Below are positions 11,141 to 24,930 of a DNA stretch of 64,000 nt, piece after piece (position 1 is the stretch's first letter; every line of letters begins with the position of its first letter). The DNA lies in contig JAIXMQ010000029.1 in NCBI GenBank assembly GCA_025716855.1, positions 1 through 64,000 on the forward strand, read 5' to 3'. This DNA is from Pilaira anomala. Taxonomy: Eukaryota > Mucoromycota > Mucoromycetes > Mucorales > Mucoraceae. Position numbers and translations under genes: made by a program. The notes under the pieces are model-generated. The model was not told the origin of the DNA. It saw nothing but the letters and a program-made list of their open reading frames with translations, and did no database searches.

Positions 11141-11167
11141 TTTAAACATGAATTTTGGAAGTCGTCC
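11141..11167. repeat. Harbinger right terminal inverted repeat
   Basis: 27-bp complement of 8316-8342, followed at once by ACT. Confidence 0.92.
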
Positions 11168-11240
11168 ACTTCTTTTTTTTTTTTAATCATAAAAAAGAGG
11201 GGATCTAACTACATTTAATAATTGTTGTTGTTTTTTTTTT

Positions 11241-12891
<1,651 letters not shown>

Positions 12892-13102
12892 GATAATAGA
12901 AAATAAAGATATTTTTAATTTAAAAAAAAAAGAGAGAGAGAAAGAGAGAGAGAAAAAAAAAAAAAAAAAAAAAAAAGAAAAGAAAAAAAAAAGAAACAGA
13001 ATAAATAAATACTCTTTGTAATGCTATATGTGTAAAAAAGATATTTCCCACGAAAAATTCAAAAAAAATGTAAAAAAAAAAAAAAAAAAAAAAAAATTAA
13101 AA

Positions 13103-15775
13103 CTAAGAAATAGGTAAACCTTGAGGTTCAAATAATAATTTCTCTATCCAATAAAGAACTATTTCAAGCAATTTACTTTTAGGTATTTGACCAGATGTAG
13201 CAGCTACCAGCGCTTGTTCCCATGGGGCTGTATTCGTTCCACCTTCCATCAAAAAGGTAGATGTAACAATACCAAAGAAATAAATTAAGACTGTATACAA
13301 TGCAAATGTTACTGTATTCGTCACTATCTTGTCATCTTTTCGTGTCATCATCTTGATTTCCTTATTATTTGTCTTTGTAATGATAAATGCAGCTGAAGAA
13401 GAAGAAGAAGACTATACAATATATATATTATAATTTTAATTTCAATATACTTTTTTTTTTTTTTTTTTTTTTCTTAGTTACCTCGTGTAAATCTTGTACA
13501 GTACGTTTCTTTTTATTATTACGTTGCTGCTGTTGTTGCTGTTGTTGACGTATACGTGAATATGACCATAAATCATGAATAGGTTCAGGTATATTTAATT
13601 CAATTGAATTTAAAATGATTTCAGTGGGTGTAGTTGCACCTGATGAGTTCTTCTTTGCTAAAGTAGTGATAATTGTTTTTGATGTATTTTCTTCTTCTTC
13701 TTCTTCTTCTTCTACTATTATATCATCTGCATCTGTATTTATGTTATTTGTTATATTGTTTGTTTTTAATCTTAATTCAGCTAATTCGTTTACAAGTGAA
13801 CGGTTTTCGGAATCAAGTGCTCTACGAAGATAATCTAATTCACTCTTAACACGGTCCAAGTTTTCTTTTGCCTCTGTTGCTTCAGATTTATAGTAATCCT
13901 TTTCATCTTGTACTGACTTGAGTCGGTTTTCCTATAAAATTTGTCAGATGCAAATATATAATTGTATACATGTATATATTTCCTTACCTCGTTGCGATTG
14001 ATTAATTCAGTTTCTAAAGTCTAAATATAAATAGAGTTATTTAATCAAGGTAGTACACTAGAATCAGATGTTTAAAATAAAATTTACCTTCAATACATGT
14101 GATTCTGGTTTCAATAAATTAATAGATAATCTTCTTTCTAACTGATGAATTTTTTCTTCTTCTTGTACAGTATCCAAAAAGACACCTGTTGTGGTTTGAT
14201 GATTACATAATGCCTCATCTAAATCAGTCTTTAGAGTATCAATAATATCTTTTAATTTCTCATTTTCAGTCTTTTGTTCAGCTAATTGTTTATGTGCCTG
14301 AGCAGATGTTTCGAGTTCTAATTCCAATGTGTTTTGAAGTCCAATCAATCTTTTTCTTTCTTGACTTAATAAATGTACTTCCGTTTGAAAATTATTTAAT
14401 AAACTTTCTGTCTTTTCAAGATCGGATTCTTTTTGTCTCAACATGTCTTGTAATTTCTGTGTTTCCTCTGTTAATGTAATAATAATATGAATAAAGGTTT
14501 TCAGTTTAATATATATTTTTTTTTTACACTTACGACATTTTTCATCAAACAACATTTTTATAGATAAATAAACCTGCTTTTGATCCGTTTCGGATCTCTG
14601 TATATTTGAAATATGAGTCTCAAGCTACACAATAAAAATAAAAATAAAAATATAGATAAATAAGTTGCTATGACAACAACAACAACAATAATAGCAATAA
14701 AACTTTACAGCACTGATTTGTTCAAGACTATTTCTTTCTTTTCCTTTATATTCTTGAATTTCTTTTCTTTGTTTGCCTACTTCTAAATTCATATCATCTA
14801 CTCTATTTTGCAATTGCACAATTCGATCTTCATTATCACGTGCCAAAGAAGCTAAATTTCTTTCGGATGATTTTAATCTTTGAGTCAATTTAAGTGATCT
14901 ACGGTAATATCTAGCTAAATCCTGGTTTAAATACTTGTTTTTTTTAAAAAAAAAAAAAAATGTTAGTATTTATTGAAATCTTTGTTGTTGTGGTTATTGT
15001 TATTTTTACTTCTTCTTCATTCATGGGTGATTTTGTTTCATCTTCTTTTGGTATTCCCGGACTTAAAATAGGTGGTGTATCAATTGAGCTATTCATATTA
15101 TGAAGTGAAGTAGTAATCTAAGTGTTTATAACGATGAGTATAGCTACATGTTATTTAAGTTTGCAAAAGAACTTACAATTGACTGTTGTGAATCTTCTTC
15201 TGTTGCTGTGCTCAATTGATTTTGAGCCGAGACAGAAGAAATATAGAGATCTAAATCTTTTCTATCTTGAATAGAAGAAGCAACAGCAGAAGGTCTTCTT
15301 TTCCAAGGAGTCGATTTATGAGTCTTTAGGGGTGGAGAAGTTCTGGGACGAACAGAATCAAGTAGTAAAGGTGAATGAAATAAACCAGAAGTAGGTGCTG
15401 ATAAGGATGCAATAGGTGATGGTGGGCAAACTAATTTTAATAAATTCAGAATATCATCTGGTGTCATTTCCAAGTCCGGGTTGCTTTTCGTGTACGGTAA
15501 AATCGCCTTCTTTTGCACTTCAGTTAACAATACTACTTTCTCAGTCGCTTCATATTGATCAATTAATGTAATTAAATCTTTTGTGTATATCACTCCTCCT
15601 CTTTCACTCGTACTTTCTTGTTGTGATACAAGTCGTTTTAACTGAAGTTTTAAAACTGCAAAAGGAATGGGACGATGAGTTTGTTCCTATTATTTTTGTT
15701 ATTGTTATTATTATTTTTGAACAACATGCTTTTTTTTTTTTTTTTTTTTACCTTTTTATGAATTTCAGTATGCAT
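13103..15775 (-). CDS. Coiled-coil protein with single C-terminal membrane segment, unassigned
   Basis: I do not recognise the family. Nine exons (15752-15775, 15177-15641, 15010-15117, 14709-14933, 14534-14624, 14088-14467, 13988-14020, 13931-13482, 13103-13411) stay in frame and give 694 residues. Residues about 25-75 hold a compact helical segment (YTKDLITLIDQYEATEKVV), then a Ser/Pro-rich linker. About 200-540 is nearly continuous heptad-like coiled coil (LERRLSINL, LDRVKSELDYLRRALDSE). Poly-Glu and poly-Gln runs follow. One hydrophobic segment at about 625-646 (VTFALYTVLIYFFGIVTSTF) is followed by a 48-residue tail. The layout resembles golgins or KASH-type nuclear-envelope tethers, but no signature of either is visible. 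The model is good; the function is unknown. Exon 1 is only 24 nt and is the least certain part. Confidence 0.7.
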
Positions 15776-16333
15776 ATTTTTTGTTTTTTTATTTTTATTA
15801 AAAAAAAAAGAGAGAAAAAAGGTACGATAACTATAAAGAGAAAAATAAACGAAAGATAAAAAAAAAAAAAAAAAAAAAAAAAGAAAGAGAGAGAGAGAAA
15901 GTAATAGTGGTATGAATTCGACCTTGTGGTTTATACTACAAAGGAAAAAGGGGAGTCACTGTGTAACTGAAAAATAAATATATTACTTTCCCATATGGTT
16001 CAACCAATCAAATATCAACTAAACCTTTATTGTTTAATACTCAAAATAAAAACAGTATGAATGAACGAGGTTTAGTTTTTTATAAATTAATTTTTAACTT
16101 ATTCAGCATAAAATTTCACCTATGATGTCAGCTCTCTCTTTCTCTCTCTCTCTCTCTTTTGTTCACTTTAATCAATCCGGTCTTCTACTTTAATATGTAT
16201 ATTTTAATGCAGTGTACATCTTTTTTTATGTACATGCACTTTAATTCCAGAGTCAGCAGCAAAAAAAAATGTACATATAAATCTATTCTATTTTTTATTT
16301 ATTTGTTTACTTTTTATATATCTACGTAAATAA
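15776..16333. other. Intergenic spacer with A-runs and CT repeat
   Basis: Upstream of the coiled-coil gene and downstream of the ubiquitin-fold gene, both on the minus strand. Contains a long A-run (about 15859-15882) and a CT repeat at about 16134-16158. No coding signal. Confidence 0.5.
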
Positions 16334-16714
16334 CTAGTCATAAAGAGGAACTTCTTCTCTATCACGTTCCATACTTCTTAAATAATTAAGTCGAATTTTA
16401 TACTTTGGCGAACGATCATTTAAACTTGCAACATATTTAAGCACTAAATCAATATCACCATAAGGCCTAATATCATAAGAAGAGAGCGTACGATGATCTT
16501 CTAACTCTTCAACTCCAAAATACAATCGCTGGTATCTTGGATGAATTTCAAACAGCCTGTGAAGTTCTCGCTTTACATAGAAAATAGAATCTTCAAAATT
16601 TACGTCCACATCAACTGTACCGATATCCCCAAGTGTAACAAAAAGTGGTTCTTCACTATCCAAATCAAGATAAGGTGGTGCATCATCTAAAAGTGACAAG
16701 TCTGCTAACTCCAT
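16334..16714 (-). CDS. Small ubiquitin-fold protein without di-Gly tail
   Basis: Single-exon frame of 126 residues. Residues about 24-93 read as a beta-grasp (ubiquitin-like) domain: a first strand LFVTLGDIGTVDVDV, a helix DSIFYVKRELHRLFEI, then QRLYFGVEELEDHRTLSSYD and DIDLVLKYV, matching the ubiquitin order of strands and the QRLxFxGxxLED-type segment. The C-terminus ends EEVPLYD rather than Gly-Gly, so it should not be conjugated; such proteins act as adaptors or binding modules. Partners unknown. The acidic N-terminus (DLSLLDDAPP) looks disordered. Confidence 0.75.
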   Translation of the reverse strand: MELADLSLLDDAPPYLDLDSEEPLFVTLGDIGTVDVDVNFEDSIFYVKRELHRLFEIHPRYQRLYFGVEELEDHRTLSSYDIRPYGDIDLVLKYVASLNDRSPKYKIRLNYLRSMERDREEVPLYD

Positions 16715-19247
16715 ATTAATTATTTATGTTGTAAATATATTATAATTTTCATGTTTAAATCTTTTTTTGGTTTATATATAATTTAAATAGAATTCATTAT
16801 CCTTTCATACATAATGAAACTCTTTTTTTTTTTTGCATATTGTACTTTTTATGTAATGTCTCCTTTATCACTTTACTCTAGTTGAGTAATATTGGGCTTA
16901 AATTAACAATGAAAAATGCGTAAAACAATGATGTAGACAACCGTCGATTATGAAATAATTGTGTCAAACAGGTATCTCTCTAATTATGCAAGACGTATGT
17001 AATGAGTGATTTTGACAAATTATACATATTTGTTAAGAAATAATGGGTTATGTGTTGAAAAATTTATTTTAATTCAAATGTATGATTCACCATAATCCTT
17101 GGGATTTTGTGTAAATAGCCCAAGTTGGATCATTGTGACCTCCAGAGAACTCAACAACCAAACCTGTTGTCGATCTTGATTCACATGCAGTTCTACTTTG
17201 TTCGATCGGTGACAAAGAACTCGCGCTCCAACAAAACTCATCAAGTACATCATCGTTACTGAATACGAAACAACTGATTTACAATGAAGTAAGTTGCAGC
17301 TGTTCATTCAAACACTCACATTGGTTTAACTCGTTTCTTAGTGAGCACATCAAGTCCTGGCTAAAAAAAAAAAAAAAAAATGAATAAAAGTTAGACATAT
17401 TAAAGCGTAGACAGAATGATAGTTGAAAACACTTACAAGTGACAAGTGGTAACCTCAATAAAAACCATTATACTTCTTTCCGTAAAAATATGATAAAGCT
17501 ATATAAATCATGCCTACCTTTTTTTTTATTGCAAACATCACCTGAAAAATAAGCTCTAACCAGTGTTTTATCCAAATAATCACTACTATTTATATGATAC
17601 AAAGCTTGCATGAAACCTGTTATTGATCAATCTTGTTTAACCTTAATTATTTTTAGTGTAACTGTAATTGAGTATCAGAGAAGAAACGATAGACTCCCCC
17701 CCTTTGTTTCCAATCACGCTTTTAATGACGCATCATCGAATTCAGATGAATAGTGTAGATGAATGCATGGTAGATACAAATAGTAAACTTTGCAGCTTCA
17801 AAACGTTTGCTTTAATTGGTTAGTTATGGGACTTTTTTTTTTTTTTTTCAAAGCTTGATAAAGTCGCGTTACAGTATATACTTTCTTTTCGCCTCTCGCT
17901 TTTCGCGCATTTCGCTTTTCGCTTTTCTCTTTTATACAATGAAATACTATCTTTTTTAATAAAAATATCTTCATATCTTCATTTAAATATTGTCAAGGTC
18001 TTCAAAAACGAATTTTCTCAATTCTCGTTACGTGCCTTTACTTTTTACATGATCGACAGAAGCTGGATATTGCCTACATGGAAGACGGCTTATACAAGAC
18101 CCCCCTTTTTTTTTTTGCTTAACATACGCCGAGTTACAGCTAGACAAATGAGATTCCCTGAAGAAACAACTTTCAGAAGTGGCTCGCCTCAAAGATTTAC
18201 AATGAATTATCTTTATTTGATATTAGCAAACTTCAATAAAGTAAGAAGAGTAGTACACGTCCATGCACAGAATTTCTCATAGTATATCCAAACATTCTTT
18301 ATCTAGAGCTTCCAATATGATAGAAGGTCCTTCGTTGCCGGTTTTTGAAGAATATACTTCAAAAAGTATGATATACTGGAAAGTGGGATCTGGCTGAGAA
18401 TTTCAAGCCCACCGCTGAAGCCGTCGTGGACAAGGAAATGTGTATATTTATGAAGTAAGTTACATATTAATAAATAAATATATTACCTAAACAACCCATG
18501 TTGTGATATAGAAATAAAAGATATAAAAACTAGATAAGTAGTTTGAGACTGTTTACAAGTGTTTATTAAATGTAAAAAGTGTAGAATAAAAGTGTGAGAG
18601 CGATTGTATCTATTCTAATCTGAGAGGGTATTTATATTTCTTTATTTTACAGACTACTGAGTTATATACATGATATCATAATAAGGTTTATACTAGTAAT
18701 ATTATGGGAAGATGTATTGACTCGATTACATATGAACGCTTCCTATTTGGAGTTGAGCTCTTCTGAGTAGAAAAGGGCAAATGTAAATACAAAGGCTGGA
18801 GAAGCTCAACAAATCAAGAACATTCGTACAAATGTGGCTGTATACCAAAACCTTGAGCGTTTTGCCTTTAAATACATAATACTATGATGAAAAACAAACT
18901 GGTAATAATAGGAATGGACTGGATAGGTTATTGTTGTTAAACGCAACTTTTAGATAAAATAGTTAATTGACTATATTTTCTTTTTACAGGTGATGTTGGT
19001 TACATGTTTGCAGACATGGCGTATGTGGCGTTACCCGCCCATTTTTACGAAATCAACCGACTCTGGTATTTCCCCTTATATGGTCTATTAATGTGCGGGA
19101 GCACTGAAACTAAAGAAAAAAAAAATATACCTGACGTTTCTGGTATCTCTCTTGCCCTGGAGACTTTAAGCAAACATTGAACTCTCTATTTTTCTTCAAA
19201 CATCATCACCTTGAACTGAAAAAACGTCTTATTCCTTTTTTAAACCA

Positions 19248-19282
<35 letters not shown>

Positions 19283-20105
19283 ATAAAGAATTAAACGGGT
19301 TTAGATGTGGCAATACTTCTCCCGAAAGACCTCCTGCAAGTCCCGGAACTTTTTTTTCACTCCCAAAAGAAAGAAATTAAAAAGTTCAGCCAAAGCCGCC
19401 GATTTGATTGAATCTGGCGAAGATGTCGAAACTTAATCTTTTTTACCGGCCGTATTTTCTCTATTTTTCAATCCTGAACCATATACCTTCTCTCTCCCCT
19501 CATAATATATTATATGTAAATAAAATAACTAACACGTGAATAGTTAACGTCACCAGTATACTTGAACAGACAATGTGAACCTACTAAAACTATTGATATT
19601 AGCTATCAGGAACGATATCAAATTATCTGTTTGTAAAAGATGATTAATTGTTTAGTAATTTAGCTTCGGACCTTTTTTTTTAAAAAAAAAAAATGAGTGG
19701 GAGCACAGTATGTAATCTAGCGTTAGTACATAAAAACACGGGTGTGTATTTCTGACCTTTATCATATTTAAACAATATACAGAAAACAAAATGGTCAATC
19801 ATTTAACCGATAAACAATAAGAAAGAGGAAATTAACTATAATGAGTACCTGTTTTGCTCCTGATTTAGTTTTCCCGTCTTTTTTTTTTTTTTTGTTTATC
19901 ATAAAACTTGATAAGTAAATAAACATTTTTTAATCACAAGAACACTTCCCACGTCTCCTCTTGCTCCCCCCAAATTATTTAATAATTGATCAAGGTCATA
20001 CACTCATCTAAAAAAAAAGATACAAGTATACATTACCATCAAATAAAATAAAATAAAATACAGATAAATTCAGTAGAACTATGAGAAGAAACATATTCCA
20101 AGGAT

Positions 20106-20137
<32 letters not shown>

Positions 20138-22492
20138 CAAAAGCCTCATCTAAAAAGACCACAAAAAAAGACCTTAAATTAGAAATATTTACCTTAAATG
20201 TAAAGAGCTTCTGGAAGAGGCAGTGCGTCCTGAATTCGAAACATCCGTAAACTCGGAAAACTGGTTTAAATCGAGCAACTTCTGACGTTATCATTTTATC
20301 ATCTTCCTTCAAATGGGAACATCTTTAAATCAAAAGCGTGTAATTTAATGTTCAAATATTGGAAGACAGTTGAAAAGCACATGCTTGTAAGAAAAAAAAA
20401 AAAAAAAAAAAAAAAAGCGGCTTCTTGATTTTATTAAGTTAAAAAGATAAGAGCTCATTTTCAACGTGAATGAAATCCTGATTTGCCGTAGAAAAACTTT
20501 AGTTAGTGCCTGTAGACGATTAATAAGTTGATAGTTTTTTTAGAAAAAAAAACCCCGTATTAATACAAAACTATATTTTTTTTTTTTGGAAGATAAGCGG
20601 CGACTGTATATCTCGGATTGAGGGAATACAGTAGACAAAGTCTTTGGTTCTTTAAGGTTCCAAAGTAATCGTATGATGCTCATATACGAGTACTCATGTT
20701 TAAAACCAACTCAATAATATTTTTTACAAGAATTTTTGTTTTTGTTTATGACGCGTTTTATTTTTCTATTTATCTATCACTTTACCTCAGGAACTAAGAT
20801 GAATATAGAATCATTTAATAGAACAATTTTTATATATATTGGATCGTAACCGAAATGTCAGTTTGACAAATTACAAAATAAAGTTATTCCAACCATGAAT
20901 ATATTTATAATTTTTCTAGCACGATATTTGTTTTTGTATAACAATATGGTTTAAATAGGCCAAACTCTTTTAAGTAACCGACTAAACATAATTATTCGCT
21001 TCTCGCCGAAAATAACAATATATATGAAAGAAAAAGGAAAAATATAATATGTATAATACGTATAATTCTCTATTTTTTTCATTAGATAAGCAATTCAAAC
21101 ATGTGGGAATTAGACGGGATCCTATTGTTTGGAAGCACGCAATTGTAGATTTTAATGCTTTTGTAAAAAAAAAAAAAAACGTTTGTGATCCAATGCATAT
21201 AATTAATTTATTCTGAATGAAAATTTGAGGCGCAATCATTGACCGCGAGAAGCGGTATATTAAAAAAAGTCTAGATGTCACAAAAAGGTTCTCCTTTCCC
21301 GAGTAATACATGTTACATTCCAAAATAAGATACAGAAAAAAAAAAAAGAGATGCTTATTTGGTCATTTTATCTTTGATTTGGTATCATATTAGGTTACAA
21401 TTAAAAAGTTTAATATCATGAAATTGATGATTGTGTCTTACAGTAACTATTGTTTTTTTTGATCCAATCTTTTATATTTATTATACCATGATGAAAGTTT
21501 TATCCAAACATTCGTTTTTTTTTTTTATTTAAGATGTAAAGAAGACACGATCAGAACCGTTACAGTTTGCAATTCCTTTTATTTTGTTTCAAAAGTATGT
21601 GCGTTTGAAAAAAGCAGTAAAATACAAAATCCCTTAAACTGAGTCGCGTGAACGCGTATGTTTATTTGTGTGGGGTTATCGGTGATTGTTACTCTTGGCA
21701 AAAAAAACTTATTTTCCGTTGGAAGATATCAAACACAGTTTTGGTGTTTGTATAACAAATAACCTCACTATTACAGCTACATTGTATTCAAGTTTTGCTG
21801 ACTTCTAATAAAAAAAAACTACCTTTTACATTATCTAGTTTATGGTAATTTCCGCGGCTCTATGTACGTCTTACTGAGCCCATTCTTGACATAAAGGATC
21901 CACGTTTTTTAATATAAGCTTAATCGTATTCATTCACATTACAGAAACTTATAGAGTTGCAAAACGGATATATAAACTGAGAAATAAACAGATAGCATAA
22001 GCCCCAAAATTATCTATAAATTGTATAACATTGAACTTTTTTTTTTTTTTTTTTTTTTTTTCCTTCCGTGCTTTTCTTTTTCTCGACTGTGTTATACTAA
22101 CCGAAGGTATTAAACGTGTTATTAGTCAGGTACGAACCAATTACGATTGAAAACGGAAGGTAACTTCAACGTATTCATCATTAAACTAGACAACATGTAC
22201 TACTTGTATGGCAATAAAAGGAGATTAAAAACCAAGCGAGAAACGGGAAAAATTGTTTAAAGCCGTAATTTACGGACGGGGGAAAAAAGGGACTGTACAT
22301 ATATTTTTTTTTTTTTTTTTTTACTTGATCTGGTTAACATGTTTCTAGTGTGATCCAAATCCTTTATAAAGCATTTGATTTTTTTGAGTTTTATCTTTTT
22401 TTTTTTTTTTTTTTATTATTATTATTATAAATTCTTTTTTTATTTTATATATATTAACTTGTACCTGAAAACCTTAAAAATAAAGAACTTAT
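16715..22492. other. Gene-poor region, 5.8 kb, no gene recognised
   Basis: Contains only short open frames without recognisable domains (for example 17074-17307 minus, 18049-18282 plus, 20982-21323 minus), many A and T runs (long ones near 19250-19280, 20105-20136, 20392-20416, 22038-22061) and a short degenerate repeat of the unit CGCTTTTCGC at about 17888-17930. Codon-like islands such as 18990-19110 read open for about 40 codons but carry no motif I know. Likely decayed mobile or gene remnants plus the long promoter of the AP-1 gene. Confidence 0.5.
17888..17932. repeat. Degenerate CGCTTTTCGC minisatellite
   Basis: Three to four imperfect tandem units of about 10 bp in pyrimidine-rich sequence; no gene attached. 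Confidence 0.5.
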
Positions 22493-23743
22493 ATGACAGA
22501 TAACAGTTACTGGCAATTTCAAAGTATGGTTGATGCAACGCCCTTAATGTTGCCTCAACAATCTCAACAATCTCCACAACAATCTCAACCTCAACACACT
22601 CAAAGGTCTTGGTCTGAAGAAAACGACGAAAGGAAATGGGTCCAAAACTTTAGTGATTTCGACATGACTTCTCAAACGAACAATATGTTTAGTAAGTAAA
22701 ATCGAATGATATATAACATAGACTTAGTATTAATATTAAACTCAATTTATAGGTATGGATGACTATAATAACCAGGAACCAAGTGAAGCAGATAGTCCGG
22801 GTAAATTTATTTCAATCAGTATTTTATTTCCAATTGTATTAAAGACTTTTGTTTGTTTATTTATATTAGATAGCGGAGGAGGTAGTGGAAGTTTACCGAA
22901 GCGAAGTGATTTCACTTTAGATACAACTTTATTTACGGTAACGTATATAATCTTTTACATTTATTACTATTCTTATTAAACTCATTTCTTTATCAATCTT
23001 AGGGGGGAGATCAAAAGCAAAGACGTAAGGAGCAAAACCGTGCTGCGCAAAGAGCTTTTCGAGAACGTAAAGAAAGATATGTAAAAGAACTTCAAGTGAA
23101 AATTAAAGAAATGGAAAAGAACCATGAAACCGAATTAAGTCGTGTTTCAAGAGAAAATGAGTCTTTGAAAGCACTCGTGAAAAAGATGGAAGCTGAAATT
23201 TATACACTAAAAGGAGCCGCAATTGCATTTGATGTTTCCATTCATAAGATACGTGAGGCTGGTCTTGACGTACAAAAATATCCACAAACACATCCTTCTC
23301 CTCCTCATTCAGACAGACAGTCACCTACAAGATTTGACGACATTATGAACTATAGCATCGATAGACATCAAAAACAGAAAGCACTTGATATTCCGTTTGG
23401 CTTTAATTCACAAAAAAGAACAATGCATCATAGATACCGAGATCATAATATGTCCACAGACGAAGATATTGATGACGGTCACAATGAAGAAGAAAGCTTT
23501 GCAGAGAGAGAGACCAATCGATTTGCACATAAAGTTGATCCTATTGTTTATACCGGCGTAAAATTAATTCCTTGTTCTCAAATATGGGAAAAATTATCTC
23601 AGCATCCAAACTTTGATGAATTTGATATGGATAAATTATGTGAAGAATTGAAAAAAAAGGCAAGATGTTCCGGTACTGGTCCTGTTATTCCCGAATCTGA
23701 ATTACAAGAGGTATTACGTAGAATGGATTTCGGCACTGCATAA
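22493..23743 (+). CDS. YAP1: AP-1-like bZIP transcription factor (Yap1/Pap1 family)
   Basis: Oxidative and stress-response regulator. Four exons (22493-22691, 22753-22800, 22870-22937, 23003-23743) give 351 residues. The N-terminus is Gln/Pro-rich. The basic region lies at about 110-130 with the fungal AP-1 signature QNRAAQRAFRERKERYV, followed by a leucine-zipper-like coil to about 175. The C-terminal cysteine-rich domain is clear: IPCSQIWEKLSQHPNF, DMDKLCEELKKKARC, three Cys in the Yap1/Pap1 spacing, overlapping the region that acts as nuclear export signal in those proteins. No Cys lies between zipper and tail, so the upstream cysteine-rich half used for peroxide sensing in Yap1 is not visible. 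Confidence 0.92.
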
Positions 23744-24240
23744 ATTTATTTTTCGTTACACGCATAATTCTTTCTTTTTTTTTTTATATATATACACATA
23801 TAAATTCTGTTTCCTTCTTGTTCATAATACATACACATTTTATCATCTATTTTATCACTATACGTTCTGTTTCCTTTTACATTAAATAAATAAAAAATCT
23901 TTATCTATATGAAAAAAAAAAATCGACCCTTTTTCATACATGTATGTGCTTTTTTTTTTTTTTCATGGCTTCTTTATGTCACTCCCACATTTATTTATAA
24001 GCAATGAGTTATGCAATTGCTGCATTAGACATGTACCAATAGTTAAATTTTTATTTTATAAATATATAAAATCAAATGACTAACAACAACTCCCCCCAAT
24101 AATGATTTACTCATTACGCCCATCATTGTCTATTACATAAAAAAACCTCTTTTTTTTTAAATTTTTTTTTTTCTTTTTTTCTGTTTCCTTCTCTTTCTCT
24201 TTCATTTTCATTTTTTTTTTTCAAATTTTTTTTTCTGCAT
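23744..24240. promoter_or_regulatory. Spacer and pyrimidine-rich leader
   Basis: 3' region of the AP-1 gene, then a strongly T/C-rich leader from about 24145 to the ATG at 24241. Such pyrimidine leaders recur in this window before start codons. No coding signal. Confidence 0.45.
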
Positions 24241-24759
24241 ATGAGTCAACCTCGTCAACCTCGTCGTCATCAAAGTACTAGATCACCAACTACTATGGTA
24301 AATCCAGATAGCTTTCAAAAGCAGCCATCTTTAGTTAAAAATGTATCTAAACATCGTACTACTTTGCCACCACCAACACGTGTTAACACAATGAAGCCTA
24401 TTGCTGAACAACAACAAGCTTATCAAAATAAACCTGCCAAGAAACGAAATCAAAGTAGGCGTTTTCATAATACTCTAGATGATGATATACCTTTAGCACT
24501 CTTGGCATATAAAAAGGGATATACTACCATCTATCCATCTTTTAATATTGTGAAAGATGATCGAACCAACTCTTATGTTAGTACTAGTAGTAGTGGCTCA
24601 TCTTCGCAAAATTCAATCATTAAACAACAAAACAGTAGAAGGAAAAAGTCCCGTCACCAGAGTTTAACTCCTGTCCCCGTTGAAACCAAACAAGTGATAG
24701 AAGAACCCGTTATAAAAGAAAAGAAATGGTATTCTTCTTTACGTAAACTCATTAAATAG
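24241..24759 (+). CDS. Basic, low-complexity protein of unknown function
   Basis: Single-exon frame of 172 residues from an ATG directly after a T/C-rich leader. Arg-, Ser- and Gln-rich and mostly predicted disordered. One segment looks conserved-like: DDDIPLALLAYKKGY (about residues 80-95), an acidic-then-hydrophobic motif of a kind seen in fungal hypothetical proteins. The C-terminus is a short amphipathic stretch (KKWYSSLRKLIK). No domain recognised. Probably a real gene because of its leader, its length and its lack of an overlapping alternative. Confidence 0.55.
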   Translation: MSQPRQPRRHQSTRSPTTMVNPDSFQKQPSLVKNVSKHRTTLPPPTRVNTMKPIAEQQQAYQNKPAKKRNQSRRFHNTLDDDIPLALLAYKKGYTTIYPSFNIVKDDRTNSYVSTSSSGSSSQNSIIKQQNSRRKKSRHQSLTPVPVETKQVIEEPVIKEKKWYSSLRKLIK

Positions 24760-24930
24760 TAATATATAATATATAATAAAAATAAAAAATAAAAATTAGA
24801 TTTAAATACCTTTCTTATATTTTCCCCTTGCATCCTTTATTCCGGTAAAAGAATATAAAAAAGATAATCGGATTTGATTTACATTTGGTATTTATTATTA
24901 TGTGTTTGTATGTATTTGTACGTTTGATAT

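Larger units (their letters stand above)
8316..11167. mobile_element. PIF/Harbinger DNA transposon, structurally complete
   Basis: A 2.85-kb element with perfect 27-bp terminal inverted repeats (GGACGACTTCC... at 8316-8342, its complement at 11141-11167) flanked by the 3-bp duplication ACT. It encodes the two proteins expected of an autonomous Harbinger: a DDE_Tnp_4-type transposase on the plus strand and a SANT/Myb-like protein on the minus strand, transcribed divergently from a shared 277-bp spacer (9523-9799). Both reading frames are unbroken. A second 16-bp copy of the repeat core (ATGAATTTTGGAAGTC) lies inside the right end at 11054-11069. Perfect repeats and open genes suggest a young, possibly active copy. 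Confidence 0.9.
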
